DNA of 12,031 nucleotides, from NCBI GenBank assembly GCA_019308705.1, contig JAFDHW010000032.1:1-12031 (forward strand), given 5' to 3'. Under the pieces are notes generated by a model. It worked only from the letters and a program-made list of their open reading frames with translations, was not told the DNA's origin and did no database searches. The position numbers and the translations under genes are program-made. The DNA comes from Deltaproteobacteria bacterium. Lineage in GTDB: Bacteria; Desulfobacterota; Desulfobacteria; Desulfobacterales; Desulfatibacillaceae. Every line of letters starts with the position of its first letter. Positions within the stretch are counted from its first letter, which is position 1. Of this stretch, positions 1 to 7,593 are shown one piece after another.

Positions 1-125
1 GGGACTCGCGGCGCTGCTTGATCAGCACCGGCAACTTCAACATTCAACACGAACCGCCGTATACGGAACCGTACGTACGGTGGTGTGAAAGGGGGGCGGG
101 GCAACCCGCCCCCCCCCTACTCGAT
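1..125 (+). mobile_element. Group II intron, 3' end only (truncated by window edge)
   Basis: The sequence carries the two 3'-terminal ribozyme domains of a group II intron, a self-splicing retroelement, followed by a typical 3' boundary. The intron probably ends with CGAT at 122-125; terminal AY is the group II rule. The reverse transcriptase/maturase gene and domains I-IV must lie upstream of the window if the element is complete. Bases 1-50 show no convincing coding sequence and are probably the domain IV flank or a linker. The flanking exon would start at about 126, about 150 bp before the Nudix gene. The exact boundary and the completeness of the element cannot be judged from this end alone. 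Confidence 0.85.
53..117 (+). ncRNA. Group II intron domains V and VI
   Basis: Domain V: 53-61 (ACCGCCGTA) pairs with 76-84 (TACGGTGGT), with one G-U pair. Above it a two-base bulge (CG, 74-75) and a distal stem, TACG against CGTA, close on a GAAC loop (66-69). This is the classic domain V shape. Aligned to the common GAGCCGTA form, the catalytic triad is CGC (55-57) instead of AGC, as in bacterial class C and some related classes. Domain VI: GGGGGGCGGG (91-100) pairs with 105-114 around a GCAA tetraloop (101-104). The A at 119, in the unpaired TAC just 3' of the stem, is a possible branch point. The fold was worked out by hand. Confidence 0.85.
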
Positions 126-174
126 TGCGCGCCTTGTCCGTTTCATGAAATTTTCCCCTGGCCTGGATTTGGAT

Positions 175-203
175 TTGCGGACCGGCTCGATGAAGGTTAT
201 TCT
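175..203 (+). promoter_or_regulatory. Possible sigma-70-type promoter for the Nudix gene
   Basis: TTGCGG (175-180) and TATTCT (198-203) are separated by 17 bases, about 75 bp before the Nudix start and just downstream of the intron end. Each box is only a partial match to consensus (3/6 and 4/6), so this is a weak candidate. Confidence 0.22.
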
Positions 204-276
204 TTGTACTCGTAGGTCCCCCTGGCGTCCGCCGCCGGCCGGTGGCTGTCAAACCCTTTGTGGAAGAAACGGCTTG

Positions 277-1119
277 ATGAAAAAGAGCATCGCCCGGGCC
301 CTGTATGAAAGTTACCCCGGCTACGGCGGAGAGCGGGAGTTTCTGCGCCAGCAGCGAAGCCAGGGCCGCATCTGGGGGCACGCCGGCGTGCTTCTGCTGT
401 TGACCAGGGACCCGGCGGCGGAAACCAACGGCCACGGCAGCGGCCTTTCTTTGATTTTCACCCGGCGGTCCAAGCACGTGTCCCAACCCGGGGACCTGTG
501 CTTTCCCGGCGGCCACCCCGAGTCCGCGGCGGACAGGGTGGGCGCACTGTTGTGGCCCCTTTGGGCGGGCATCCACTCGCCGCGCACCGCGGGGAGGTGG
601 ATCCTGGGAAAACGCGGGACCCTGCGCGAGGTGGCCTACTTCTGGGCCGCGGCCACCCGCGAGTGCTGGGAGGAGACGGGCGTTCCGCCCTGGAAGGTGG
701 GCTTTGTGGGCGCGCTTCCCTGCTACCGCATGCTCACCCGGCAGAAGATGATCTGCCCGATGGTGGGGAGTATATCCCCCAAGCAACCCCTGCACACGTC
801 CCGGGAAATCGACAAGATCCTGAAGGTGCCGCTTGACATTCTCCTGGACGCGGAACGCTATGGCGAATGCACCCTTGCCATCACGGGAAATTTCCGCAAA
901 ATGTTCAACGTGGACTCGGTCAAGGTGCCCTGTTTCTTGGTTCCCGCCGGCGGCGGCGGGGAGGTGCTATGGGGCGCCACGTACCACATTACGCTGTCCT
1001 TCTTGCACGCGGTGTTCGCCTTCACCCCGCCCGACCCCGGGCCGGTGCGCGTGCAATCCGTTCTGTACCCGCGGCAAGCGTCCGAACCCGTGGACAAGGG
1101 CTCGGGCTTGTCCCAGTGA
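277..1119 (+). CDS. Nudix hydrolase, CoA-pyrophosphatase-like, with split Nudix box
   Basis: This 280-residue cytoplasmic protein probably hydrolyses a nucleoside diphosphate linked to another group. The segment QPGDLCFPGGHPE (about residues 70-82) resembles the CoA-pyrophosphatase subgroup (NUDT7/8, YeaB), and RECWEETGV (128-136) is the metal-binding half of the Nudix box. Normally about 15 residues separate the GG from the R; here there are 48, so about 33 extra residues, rich in Trp, Leu and Arg, split the box. The start is ATG 277 with GGAAG about 10 bases upstream. The frame is open back to 85, but an earlier start would lie inside intron domain VI and read through non-conserved sequence. 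Family is sure, substrate is not: CoA is an inference from the motif only. Confidence 0.8.
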   Translation: MKKSIARALYESYPGYGGEREFLRQQRSQGRIWGHAGVLLLLTRDPAAETNGHGSGLSLIFTRRSKHVSQPGDLCFPGGHPESAADRVGALLWPLWAGIHSPRTAGRWILGKRGTLREVAYFWAAATRECWEETGVPPWKVGFVGALPCYRMLTRQKMICPMVGSISPKQPLHTSREIDKILKVPLDILLDAERYGECTLAITGNFRKMFNVDSVKVPCFLVPAGGGGEVLWGATYHITLSFLHAVFAFTPPDPGPVRVQSVLYPRQASEPVDKGSGLSQ

Positions 1120-1226
1120 GTGAGGCGTTGACACGGAACCGTATTTGTGTTTCTTGACGTCGACCTTATGAGAAAAAGCCTGCGGCCGCGGGCTGGGAAA
1201 CTCCAGAACATAGAAGGAAGCCCTCC

Positions 1227-1691
1227 ATGAAAATCCGGTTCGTTCTTTCGCGCGACGACCAGGAAAACAAGCTCATCATCCGCGAAATGGCCAGGCGGCC
1301 CGATGAAGCGGACCAGCTTTTGGGTACAAGGGAGTTCGATATCGCGCAGTTGGAACAGGCTCTTTCCGCGGGAAAGGAAGCCCTTGTGCAGGCCCTGCGC
1401 AGCGAGCAGATGTATCCCCCGGCCCCGGCCATGGAGGTCCTCACCGAGGCCATCGGCCGCATCCTGGGTCCGGAAAGCGGAGGGGACGGTGAGATATCCA
1501 TAGAGGAACCCGACGTCGTTCCCCTGGAGACCATAAAGTCCTTGTCCGGCGAGGGCGAGGAGGAAGAGGAAGGCCTGGCCGAGGAGGACGAAGACGAGGT
1601 CTTTGACGAGGACGAGGTGGAGCAGGACCTGGACTATACCCCCGGCAAGCTTCTCCAGGTGGAGGAGGATGCCGGCGAGGATGAAGACTGA
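1227..1691 (+). CDS. Hypothetical protein with strongly acidic C-terminal tail
   Basis: I do not recognise this 154-residue protein. Residues 1-85 look like a small folded domain with mixed charge and predicted helices (for example TREFDIAQLEQALSAGKEAL). Residues 107-154 are about half Asp and Glu (26 of 48), with runs such as EGEEEEEG and EEDEDEVFDEDEVEQD, and are probably disordered. There is no signal peptide, membrane segment or cysteine cluster. The ATG at 1227 follows GAAGGA at a reasonable distance. The gene lies 36 bp before moaB in the same direction and may be co-transcribed with it. The tail could bind metal ions or basic proteins or mimic nucleic acid; none of this can be chosen from the sequence. 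The tail DNA is a purine-rich, low-complexity GAG/GAC stretch. Confidence 0.72.
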   Translation: MKIRFVLSRDDQENKLIIREMARRPDEADQLLGTREFDIAQLEQALSAGKEALVQALRSEQMYPPAPAMEVLTEAIGRILGPESGGDGEISIEEPDVVPLETIKSLSGEGEEEEEGLAEEDEDEVFDEDEVEQDLDYTPGKLLQVEEDAGEDED

Positions 1692-1727
1692 CCCGGATTG
1701 TTTCAGAACCAATGTTGGGAGGAATTC

Positions 1728-2234
1728 TTGGGAACGGAAGACCATCGCCACAACGCGCCGGCCGCCGTAGCAGCGGCCGTCATCACGGTCTCCGACTCCC
1801 GCACCCCCAGGACCGACGACACGGGACGGCTCATCCGCGGGCGCCTGGAAGCCGCCGGTCACCGCGTCCTGGACCATAGTGTGGTCAAGGACGACGCCGC
1901 CGAAATCGCCGAAGCGCTCCTTTGCGCCCTGGACCTTTCCCCGGACCTGGTGGTGGTAAACGGCGGGACCGGCATATCCCCCAAAGACGTGACCATTGAG
2001 GCGGTGCGTCCCTTGCTGGACAAGGAGATGCCCGCCTTTTCCGTTTTGTTCGCCGCCGCGAGCCACGAGCAGATCGGCCCGGCGGCCATTCTTTCCCGTG
2101 CCATGGCCGGGGTGCGCGGCCGGGCCGTGGTGTTCTGCCTGCCTGGCAGCCCCCGGGCCTGCGAGCTGGCCTTGGACAAACTCATTCTCCCCGAGGCCGG
2201 GCACCTGGCCGCCCATGTCCGGGGCAGGACCTAG
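1728..2234 (+). CDS. moaB: MoaB/MogA-type molybdenum cofactor protein
   Basis: This 168-residue protein belongs to the MoaB/MogA family, which adenylates molybdopterin (MPT) so that molybdate or tungstate can be inserted. Family marks are ITVSDSRTPRTDDTG (about 19-33), the MPT-binding loop NGGTGISPKDVTIEA (78-92) and LPGSPRA (138-144). Its length is close to E. coli MoaB (170 residues). I chose TTG 1728 because GGGAGGA (1717-1723) lies 4 bases before it; an in-frame TTG at 1698 has no comparable site. MoaB and MogA cannot be told apart safely by eye, and the single domain rules out a full MoeA fusion. The next gene starts 15 bp downstream, which suggests an operon. The enzyme would serve molybdenum or tungsten enzymes encoded elsewhere; no such enzyme is in the window. 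Confidence 0.88.
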   Translation: MGTEDHRHNAPAAVAAAVITVSDSRTPRTDDTGRLIRGRLEAAGHRVLDHSVVKDDAAEIAEALLCALDLSPDLVVVNGGTGISPKDVTIEAVRPLLDKEMPAFSVLFAAASHEQIGPAAILSRAMAGVRGRAVVFCLPGSPRACELALDKLILPEAGHLAAHVRGRT

Positions 2235-2249
2235 CCGGGCCGGCGCTCC

Positions 2250-3173
2250 GTGATCCCCGTCCTTTTGACCATCCTCCCCATCTTCGTGGTGATCTTTCTG
2301 GGATTTGTCCTCTCCCGCTGGGGCCGGTTGTCCCCGGCCGTGGCGGGGGAAGTGAACTGGCTGGTATTCTACGTGGCCATCCCGGCCATGATCTTTTCCA
2401 AGGTTTCCGCGGCCCCGTTCGCCGGGCGGTTTTCCCTTTCCCTGTGCCTGGGCGTGGTGGCGCCCGTGGCTGCAGCCTTTGTCCTGGGGCTTTTGCTGGT
2501 GCGGGTCCTGTCGCTGCCCAGGGAGGTTTCCGGCACGTTCGTGCAGTCGGGCTTCCACGGAAACCTCGGCTACATCGGCCTGGCCGTGGCGTATTACCAC
2601 CTGGGGGACGCGGGCCTGGCCGCCGCGGGCGTCTTTGCCGCGTTTCTCATGTTCGCCCAGAACATCCTGGGGGTTATGGTTCTGGCCATGTTCGCCCCGG
2701 GAGAAGGCCCCCGGCCCACCGCCGGGTTCCGGGCAAAAAAGATTCTGGCCAATCCCGTGATCCTGGCCGCGGCCGCAGGCATCGCCTTTTCCCTGTCCGG
2801 CAGGCCCATGCCGCTTTTTGCCGCCCGGATCCTGGACATCGTAAGCGGCATGGCCCTTCCCTTGGCCCTTTTGATCATCGGCGCGTCCTTGTCCTTTTCC
2901 CTTTTGGCCCACACCTGGAAGCTTGCCGCCGCGGCCGGAGCGGTGAAGCTCTTGTTCGTGCCCGCGGTGGGTTGGGCGGTGTTTTCCGCCCTGGGCCATC
3001 CCCCGGAAGCCTGGCTCCCGGCGCTCATCCTTTTGGCCGCGCCCACGGCCACCATCACCCGCATCATGGCCGGGGAGATGCAGGGGTCCACGGAGCTTGC
3101 CGCCGCGGCCGTGTCCCTGAACACCCTGCTCTCGGCGCTCACCTACATCGCGTGGTTGAGCCTCATTGGCTGA
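2250..3173 (+). CDS. AEC-family (auxin efflux carrier type) transporter
   Basis: This is a very hydrophobic 307-residue inner-membrane protein of the AEC/Mem_trans family, whose bacterial members export or exchange small organic acids such as malate or malonate. The N-terminus (ILPIFVVIFLGFVLSRWGRL, then a segment ending VFYVAIPAMIF) is typical of the family, as are FVQSGFHGNLGYIGLAVAYY near residues 91-110 and the repeated half in the C-terminal part (LPLALLIIGASLSFSLL; LAAPTATITRIMAGEM). About ten membrane helices are expected, and the length is normal. The GTG start at 2250 keeps the first helix intact, though its ribosome site is weak, so translation may be coupled to moaB 15 bp upstream. 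The substrate cannot be read from the sequence. The gene ends 12 bp from the end of convergent hypE. Confidence 0.87.
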   Translation: MIPVLLTILPIFVVIFLGFVLSRWGRLSPAVAGEVNWLVFYVAIPAMIFSKVSAAPFAGRFSLSLCLGVVAPVAAAFVLGLLLVRVLSLPREVSGTFVQSGFHGNLGYIGLAVAYYHLGDAGLAAAGVFAAFLMFAQNILGVMVLAMFAPGEGPRPTAGFRAKKILANPVILAAAAGIAFSLSGRPMPLFAARILDIVSGMALPLALLIIGASLSFSLLAHTWKLAAAAGAVKLLFVPAVGWAVFSALGHPPEAWLPALILLAAPTATITRIMAGEMQGSTELAAAAVSLNTLLSALTYIAWLSLIG

Positions 3174-3185
3174 CCTCCCGTGCCT

Positions 3186-4211
3186 TCAGCATATCCGGGG
3201 CAGGGGATGGCCCGAGGGCATGGGCAAGAGCCGCTCCCCTCCCACCGCGGTTTCCAGCACCACCCTTCCCGGGGGGCCCTGTTCCACCCGGCCGATGATG
3301 GCCGCATCCCGGCCCAGGGCGTGGCCCTTCATCACTTCCAGGGCCTTTTCGCCGTCCTGGCCGTGCACGAACATCGCCATGCGCCCCTCGCTGGCCAGGA
3401 CCAGGGGGTCGATGCCCAGGATTTCGCAGGTCCCGGCCACGGCCGGGGAAACCGGGACGGCGGATTCGAAAATCCGGACGGCCGCGCCGGAGCGCCACGC
3501 GATTTCGTTGATCGCCGCGGCCAGGCCGCCCCGGGTGGGATCGCGCAGGGCGTGGATCCGGCAGGCGGAGTCCAAAAGCGCCTGCACCAGGCCGTTTAGG
3601 GCCGCCGTATCGCTGGAAAGCCCTCCGCCGATTTCCAGGCCCTCCCGGGCGGCCAGCACCGCGGCCCCGTGTTCGCCCAGGGGTCCGGAAACCAGCAGCC
3701 GGTCCCCGGGCTTGGCTCCGGCCGGGGAAAGGTCCGCGTTTTTTGCCACCACGCCGATGCCCGAGGTGTTCACGAACAATCGGTCCGCCGCGCCCTTCTG
3801 CACCACCTTGGTGTCGCCGGTCACCACGCAAGTGCCCGCATTGCGCGCTGCGCGTCCCATGGAGGACAACACCCGTTCCAGAACATCCAAAGAAAGCCCT
3901 TCCTCCATGACCAGTCCCGCGGACAGGCACAGAGGCTGGGCCCCGCACATGGCCAGGTCGTTCACCGTGCCGTTCACGGCCAGGCATCCGGCGTCCCCGC
4001 CCGGGAAGAACAAGGGGCTCACCACAAAGGTGTCCGTGGTAAAGGCCAGGCGAAGCCCTCCCGCCTCCACCACCGCGGCGTCGCCCTGTTCCGCCAGGGC
4101 CGGGTTGTCCAGGGCCGGAAGGATGAGCTCGGAGAAAAGCTCCCACCCGGCCAGGCCGCCCGCGCCGTGCTCCAGGCGCACAAATCCCTTGGTTCCGGTG
4201 CTGCTGATCAT
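3186..4211 (-). CDS. hypE: HypE, carbamoyl dehydratase for hydrogenase cyanide ligands
   Basis: HypE (341 residues) takes a carbamoyl group from HypF onto its C-terminal cysteine and dehydrates it with ATP to a thiocyanate, the source of the CN ligands of the [NiFe] centre. The protein ends in PRIC, with Cys341 the last residue, as required. It has the PurM-like ATP-binding fold: LEHGAGG (13-19), FTTDTFVVSP (57-66), NGTVNDLAMCGA (80-91), then VTGDTKVV and DPTRGGLAAAINEIA. I chose ATG 4211 because it overlaps the hypD stop as ATGA, has AAAGGG upstream, and gives the usual length. An upstream in-frame ATG at 4253 would add 14 unconserved residues. It is the last gene of hypCFDE. No terminator is visible in the 12 bp to the convergent transporter. 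Confidence 0.96.
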   Translation of the reverse strand: MISSTGTKGFVRLEHGAGGLAGWELFSELILPALDNPALAEQGDAAVVEAGGLRLAFTTDTFVVSPLFFPGGDAGCLAVNGTVNDLAMCGAQPLCLSAGLVMEEGLSLDVLERVLSSMGRAARNAGTCVVTGDTKVVQKGAADRLFVNTSGIGVVAKNADLSPAGAKPGDRLLVSGPLGEHGAAVLAAREGLEIGGGLSSDTAALNGLVQALLDSACRIHALRDPTRGGLAAAINEIAWRSGAAVRIFESAVPVSPAVAGTCEILGIDPLVLASEGRMAMFVHGQDGEKALEVMKGHALGRDAAIIGRVEQGPPGRVVLETAVGGERLLPMPSGHPLPRIC

Positions 4212-5290
4212 GGGTGGCCCTTTCTTGGGTTGAGGGGATGGTGCAACGCCCACGCCGCGCAGGCGCCCTCAGAAGACACCATGCACGGCCCCACGGGCGA
4301 GGACGGGGTGCAAACGGTCTCGAACAGGGCGCACTGGTTGGGGGCCATCGCTCCCACCAGCACCCTGCCGCAGGAACAGCCCGGCGGTTCGTCCAGGCTA
4401 GGAACGGTCAGGCCCAGGCGCTTTTCCGCGTCCAGGCCGGAAAACTCCTCCCGCAGGGCCAGCCCGGACCGGCGGAGGATTCCCAGGCCGCGCCATTGGG
4501 CGTCCGCTGGTTCGAACACCCGGTCCATGGCCTCCTTAGCCCGGGTGTTTCCCCGGGTCCGCACGGTCCGGGGGTAGGCGTTTTCCACCCGCCGCTCGCC
4601 GCGGTTGGCCTGTCGCGCCAGCAGGAGCAGGCCGAGGAGGATGTCCCCGGCCCCGAAACCCGCCACCACGCCCGGCAGGCCCAGGTCGGCCTGCTCGTAG
4701 GCCTCCGCGCCCAGGACCACGGAAACATGTCCGGGCAGCAGAAACCCGTCCACCCGTGCTTCCGGGTGATCGGCCAGGGCTTTCAGCGCCGGGATGATCC
4801 GTTTGTGCAGGCAGAGCACCAGGAAGTTGTCTATGCCCTCGTCTTTTGCCTGGAGCAGGGTGAGGGCCACGGCCGGGGCCGTGGTCTCGAACCCGATGCC
4901 CGCGAACACCGCGGTCTTGTCCGGGTGGTTCCGGGCCAGGTCCAGGGCGTTGGTGGGCGAGTACACCACCCGCACGTCCGCCCCCTTAGCCCGGGCCTGT
5001 TCCAGGGAGCCTTGCGGGCCGGGTACCCGCACAAGGTCGCCGAACGTGGCCAGGATCACCCCGGACCGTTTGGCGGCGTCCAGCACGGCCTGCACCTGCC
5101 CGGGCGAGGTCACGCACACCGGGCACCCGGGCCCGGATACCAGGCCGAGGGCCGGCGGAAACAGGCTCTTCAGCCCATGCCGTGCCACGCTCGTGGTGTG
5201 GGTGCCGCACACCTCCATGAACCGCACGGGCGAGGAAACCTCCCGCGCAAGGGCCGCGGCCAGTTCCCGGCACACGGCCGGATCGTTCAC
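4208..5290 (-). CDS. hypD: HypD, hydrogenase Fe(CN)2CO assembly scaffold
   Basis: HypD (360 residues) is an iron-sulfur protein that with HypC carries the iron while its CN and CO ligands are added. All key motifs are present: MEVCGTHT (25-32, Cys28), SGPGCPVC (52-59, Cys56 and Cys59), GIGFETTAPA, and the C-terminal cysteine set for the 4Fe-4S cluster. That set comprises CSC (305-307), Cys320, Cys327, Cys336 and Cys344, within the conserved PVGPCMVSSEGACAAW. The start is GTG 5290, which overlaps the hypF stop as GTGA and gives the normal family length. The frame is open much further upstream (to 5746), but that part is antisense to the hypF coding sequence. The stop overlaps the hypE start, so the genes are likely translationally coupled. 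Confidence 0.96.
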   Translation of the reverse strand: MNDPAVCRELAAALAREVSSPVRFMEVCGTHTTSVARHGLKSLFPPALGLVSGPGCPVCVTSPGQVQAVLDAAKRSGVILATFGDLVRVPGPQGSLEQARAKGADVRVVYSPTNALDLARNHPDKTAVFAGIGFETTAPAVALTLLQAKDEGIDNFLVLCLHKRIIPALKALADHPEARVDGFLLPGHVSVVLGAEAYEQADLGLPGVVAGFGAGDILLGLLLLARQANRGERRVENAYPRTVRTRGNTRAKEAMDRVFEPADAQWRGLGILRRSGLALREEFSGLDAEKRLGLTVPSLDEPPGCSCGRVLVGAMAPNQCALFETVCTPSSPVGPCMVSSEGACAAWALHHPLNPRKGHP

Positions 5291-7593
5291 CCCGGGCACG
5301 GGAAATCCTCCCTGGCCCGGGCGGCCGCCACCACGGCCTGGCCCAGGCTCAGGCCCCCGTCGTTGGCCGGGACGAGGGAAGGCGCAAACACCGCGAACCC
5401 TTGTTCCGACAAACGTTCGGAGAGCCCGGAAAGCAGCAGGGCGTTCTGGAAGGTACCGCCCGCGAGAACGGCCTGGGTAACGCCCGTGGCCTCGCGGACC
5501 CTTGCGCACACCCTGGCCAGGCCTTCCACCAGCGCGGCGTGGAACCTGGCGGAAACGGTCCGGGCCGAAACGCCCTTCAGCCGGTCCTCCACCACTTGCC
5601 GCACCAGGGGCGAAAGGGGCAAGGCCGTACCCATGGTTTCCCATTGCCAGCCGCAGGCATAGGCTTCGCCGCCTCCTCGACCGGCCAAGGCTTCCAGTTC
5701 CATGGCCGCCTGGGCCTGGTAGCGGTTTTCCGTGCACGCTCCGCACAAGGCGGCCACGGCGTCGAACAGCCTGCCCATGCTGGAAGCCGGGGGGGCAAGG
5801 CTGTTTTTTGGGAGAATGGAAAGCACGGCCCGGGCCTTTTTTTCGTCCACACCCGGAACCAGGCGGCGAAACAGGTCCATGGCCTCTGTTCCAAAGGCCA
5901 GGTCCAGGCAGGAGAGGGCCATGCGCCAGGGCTGGCGGGCGGCCGCGTCCCCGCCGGCAAGGGGCAGCGGCTCGAGGCGCGCGGCATGCGCAAAACCCAG
6001 GTAATCCGTCACCAGCACTTCGCCGCCCCAGGTGGCGCCGTCCGGACCCAGGCCCGCGCCGTCACAGCACAGGGCAATGGCCGCGCCCTGCACGCGGTTT
6101 TCCGCCATGCACGCGGCCGCGTGGGCGTGGTGGTGCCACACGGGCGCAAGGCGCACGCCGGAAAGCGACTTGGCGTAGCGGGTGGAGGGGTAGTCCGGGT
6201 GGGGGTCATACGCCACGATCTCCGGCCGGATGCACAACAGGGTTTTCATGTCCTGGATGGTTCGTTCAAACGCGTCCAGGCAACGGGGGCTTTCCAGGTC
6301 ACCCAGGTGCTGGCTGAGGTAGGCGAAGCCGCCCCGGGTGAGGCAGACCGTGTTTTTGTCCATGCCGCCCACCGCCAGCACGGCCGGGGCGGAAAAGGGC
6401 AGGGCCACGGGCGCGGGCGCATAACCCCGGCTGCGGCGCAGAACCCGTGTCCCGCTCCCGTCGCGCCGGGCCACGGAGTCGTCGCACGGCCGCACGATGG
6501 GCCGGTCGTGGAGCAACAACGCGTCGGCGATGTCGCCCAGCCGTTCTTTGGCCTCGCGGTTGCCCGTGCAGATGGGTTCCCCGGCCAGGTTGCCCGAAGT
6601 CATGACCAGGGGAAAGGAAACCTTTTCCAACAGCAGGGCGTGCAGGGGGGTGTAGGGCAAAAGCACGCCAACCCGCGAAAGCCCCGGGCACACGGCCTGG
6701 GCCAGGCGGCTTTTCTTCATCTTGTCCACCAGCACCACGGGCCGTTCCACGCCCGCCAGCAGTTCTTCCTCTTTTGGGGTGGGCGCTGCGAACTCCCGCA
6801 AGGCATCCAGGTCCCGGGCCATGACGGCCAGGGGCTTTTGCTCCCGGTTCTTGCGCGCCCGCAGGCGCAGCACCGCCTGGTTGTTCGTGGCGTCCACGGC
6901 CAGGTGGAACCCGCCCAGGCCCTTTATCGCCAGGATGCCTCCCCGCGAAAGGAGCCGGGCCGATTCTTCCAGGGGATCGCCGGGGACGCGGCCGCCGCCC
7001 GCTTCCATCCACAGGCGCGGGCCGCAGTCCGGGCAGGCGTTGGGCTGGGCGTGGAACCTGCGGTTTGCCGGGTCCTGGTATTCCGCCAGGCAGGCCGGGC
7101 ACATGGCAAAGCCGCGCATGGAGGTGTTGGGGCGGTCGTAGGGGATGGAGCGGATGATGGTGTAGCGGGGGCCGCAGTTGGTGCAGTTGGTGAAGGGGTA
7201 GGAAAACCGCCGGCCACCGGGGCGACGGACGTCCGCCATGCAGTCCGGGCAAGCGGCCGCGTCCGGAACCACGGAGGTGTGGGGAGCGCCGTGCGCGCTG
7301 GGGGCGATGGCAAAGCCTGAAATCCCCTTTGTCGCCGCGGGGGCGCTTGCAACCTCCTCTACCCGCGCCAGGGGAGGGGGGTCTTGGGAAAGGGCGGTCA
7401 CGAAGGATTCCAGGGCTTCGGGGCGGCCTTCCGCGTGGATGCGCACGCCGCGGGGCGTGTTTTCCACCTGGCCGCAGAGCCCCAGCCGTGCCGCCAGGCC
7501 GTGCACAAAGGGCCGGTATCCCACGCCCTGGACCAGGCCGCGGACCTCTATGGCCAGCGCGGAAAGGCCGTTGGAACCGCCGGGACCCTTCAC
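5287..7593 (-). CDS. hypF: HypF, carbamoyltransferase for hydrogenase maturation
   Basis: HypF (768 residues, normal size) uses carbamoyl phosphate and ATP to make carbamoyl adenylate and transfers the carbamoyl group to the HypE C-terminal cysteine. Domains in order: N-terminal acylphosphatase (VRGLVQGVGYRPF at 17-29, catalytic Arg27 and Asn45); a double zinc finger with CxxC pairs at 115/118, 137/140, 165/168 and 187/190 and spacings of 18, 24 and 18, exactly the family pattern; a YrdC-like domain including KGLGGFHLAVDA (from 224); and a Kae1-like domain with HHHAH (487-491), CDGAGLGPDGATWGGE and a C-terminal ANDGGLSLGQ (from about 743). The start is GTG 7593, overlapping the hypC stop as GTGA. 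The frame is open to 7896, but that part is antisense to or out of frame with hypC. Confidence 0.97.
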   Translation of the reverse strand: MKGPGGSNGLSALAIEVRGLVQGVGYRPFVHGLAARLGLCGQVENTPRGVRIHAEGRPEALESFVTALSQDPPPLARVEEVASAPAATKGISGFAIAPSAHGAPHTSVVPDAAACPDCMADVRRPGGRRFSYPFTNCTNCGPRYTIIRSIPYDRPNTSMRGFAMCPACLAEYQDPANRRFHAQPNACPDCGPRLWMEAGGGRVPGDPLEESARLLSRGGILAIKGLGGFHLAVDATNNQAVLRLRARKNREQKPLAVMARDLDALREFAAPTPKEEELLAGVERPVVLVDKMKKSRLAQAVCPGLSRVGVLLPYTPLHALLLEKVSFPLVMTSGNLAGEPICTGNREAKERLGDIADALLLHDRPIVRPCDDSVARRDGSGTRVLRRSRGYAPAPVALPFSAPAVLAVGGMDKNTVCLTRGGFAYLSQHLGDLESPRCLDAFERTIQDMKTLLCIRPEIVAYDPHPDYPSTRYAKSLSGVRLAPVWHHHAHAAACMAENRVQGAAIALCCDGAGLGPDGATWGGEVLVTDYLGFAHAARLEPLPLAGGDAAARQPWRMALSCLDLAFGTEAMDLFRRLVPGVDEKKARAVLSILPKNSLAPPASSMGRLFDAVAALCGACTENRYQAQAAMELEALAGRGGGEAYACGWQWETMGTALPLSPLVRQVVEDRLKGVSARTVSARFHAALVEGLARVCARVREATGVTQAVLAGGTFQNALLLSGLSERLSEQGFAVFAPSLVPANDGGLSLGQAVVAAARAREDFPCPG

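Noticed and set aside
85..276. N-terminal extension of the Nudix protein back to ATG 85
   Set aside because: This stretch starts inside the intron domain V/VI region and has no family similarity; ATG 277 has a ribosome site and gives a sensible N-terminus.
1128..1156. Perfect -35 box TTGACA (1128-1133) after the Nudix gene
   Set aside because: No acceptable -10 hexamer lies 15-19 bases downstream; the sequence there is TTCTTG.
858..2999. Very long open frame on the minus strand (about 713 codons) opposite the Nudix, acidic-tail, moaB and transporter genes
   Set aside because: Its translation is Gly/Pro/His/Arg/Gln-rich without domains, as expected for the antisense of GC-rich genes, and it spans four recognisable genes and the spacers between them.
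4214..5662. Plus-strand open frame opposite hypD and the end of hypF
   Set aside because: It is a shadow of HypD, whose cysteine motifs and length are intact on the minus strand.
5401..7320. Long plus-strand open frame opposite hypF (about 639 codons)
   Set aside because: It is antisense to the clearly conserved HypF domains; its composition is low-complexity Gly/His/Gln/Arg and it has no recognisable motif.
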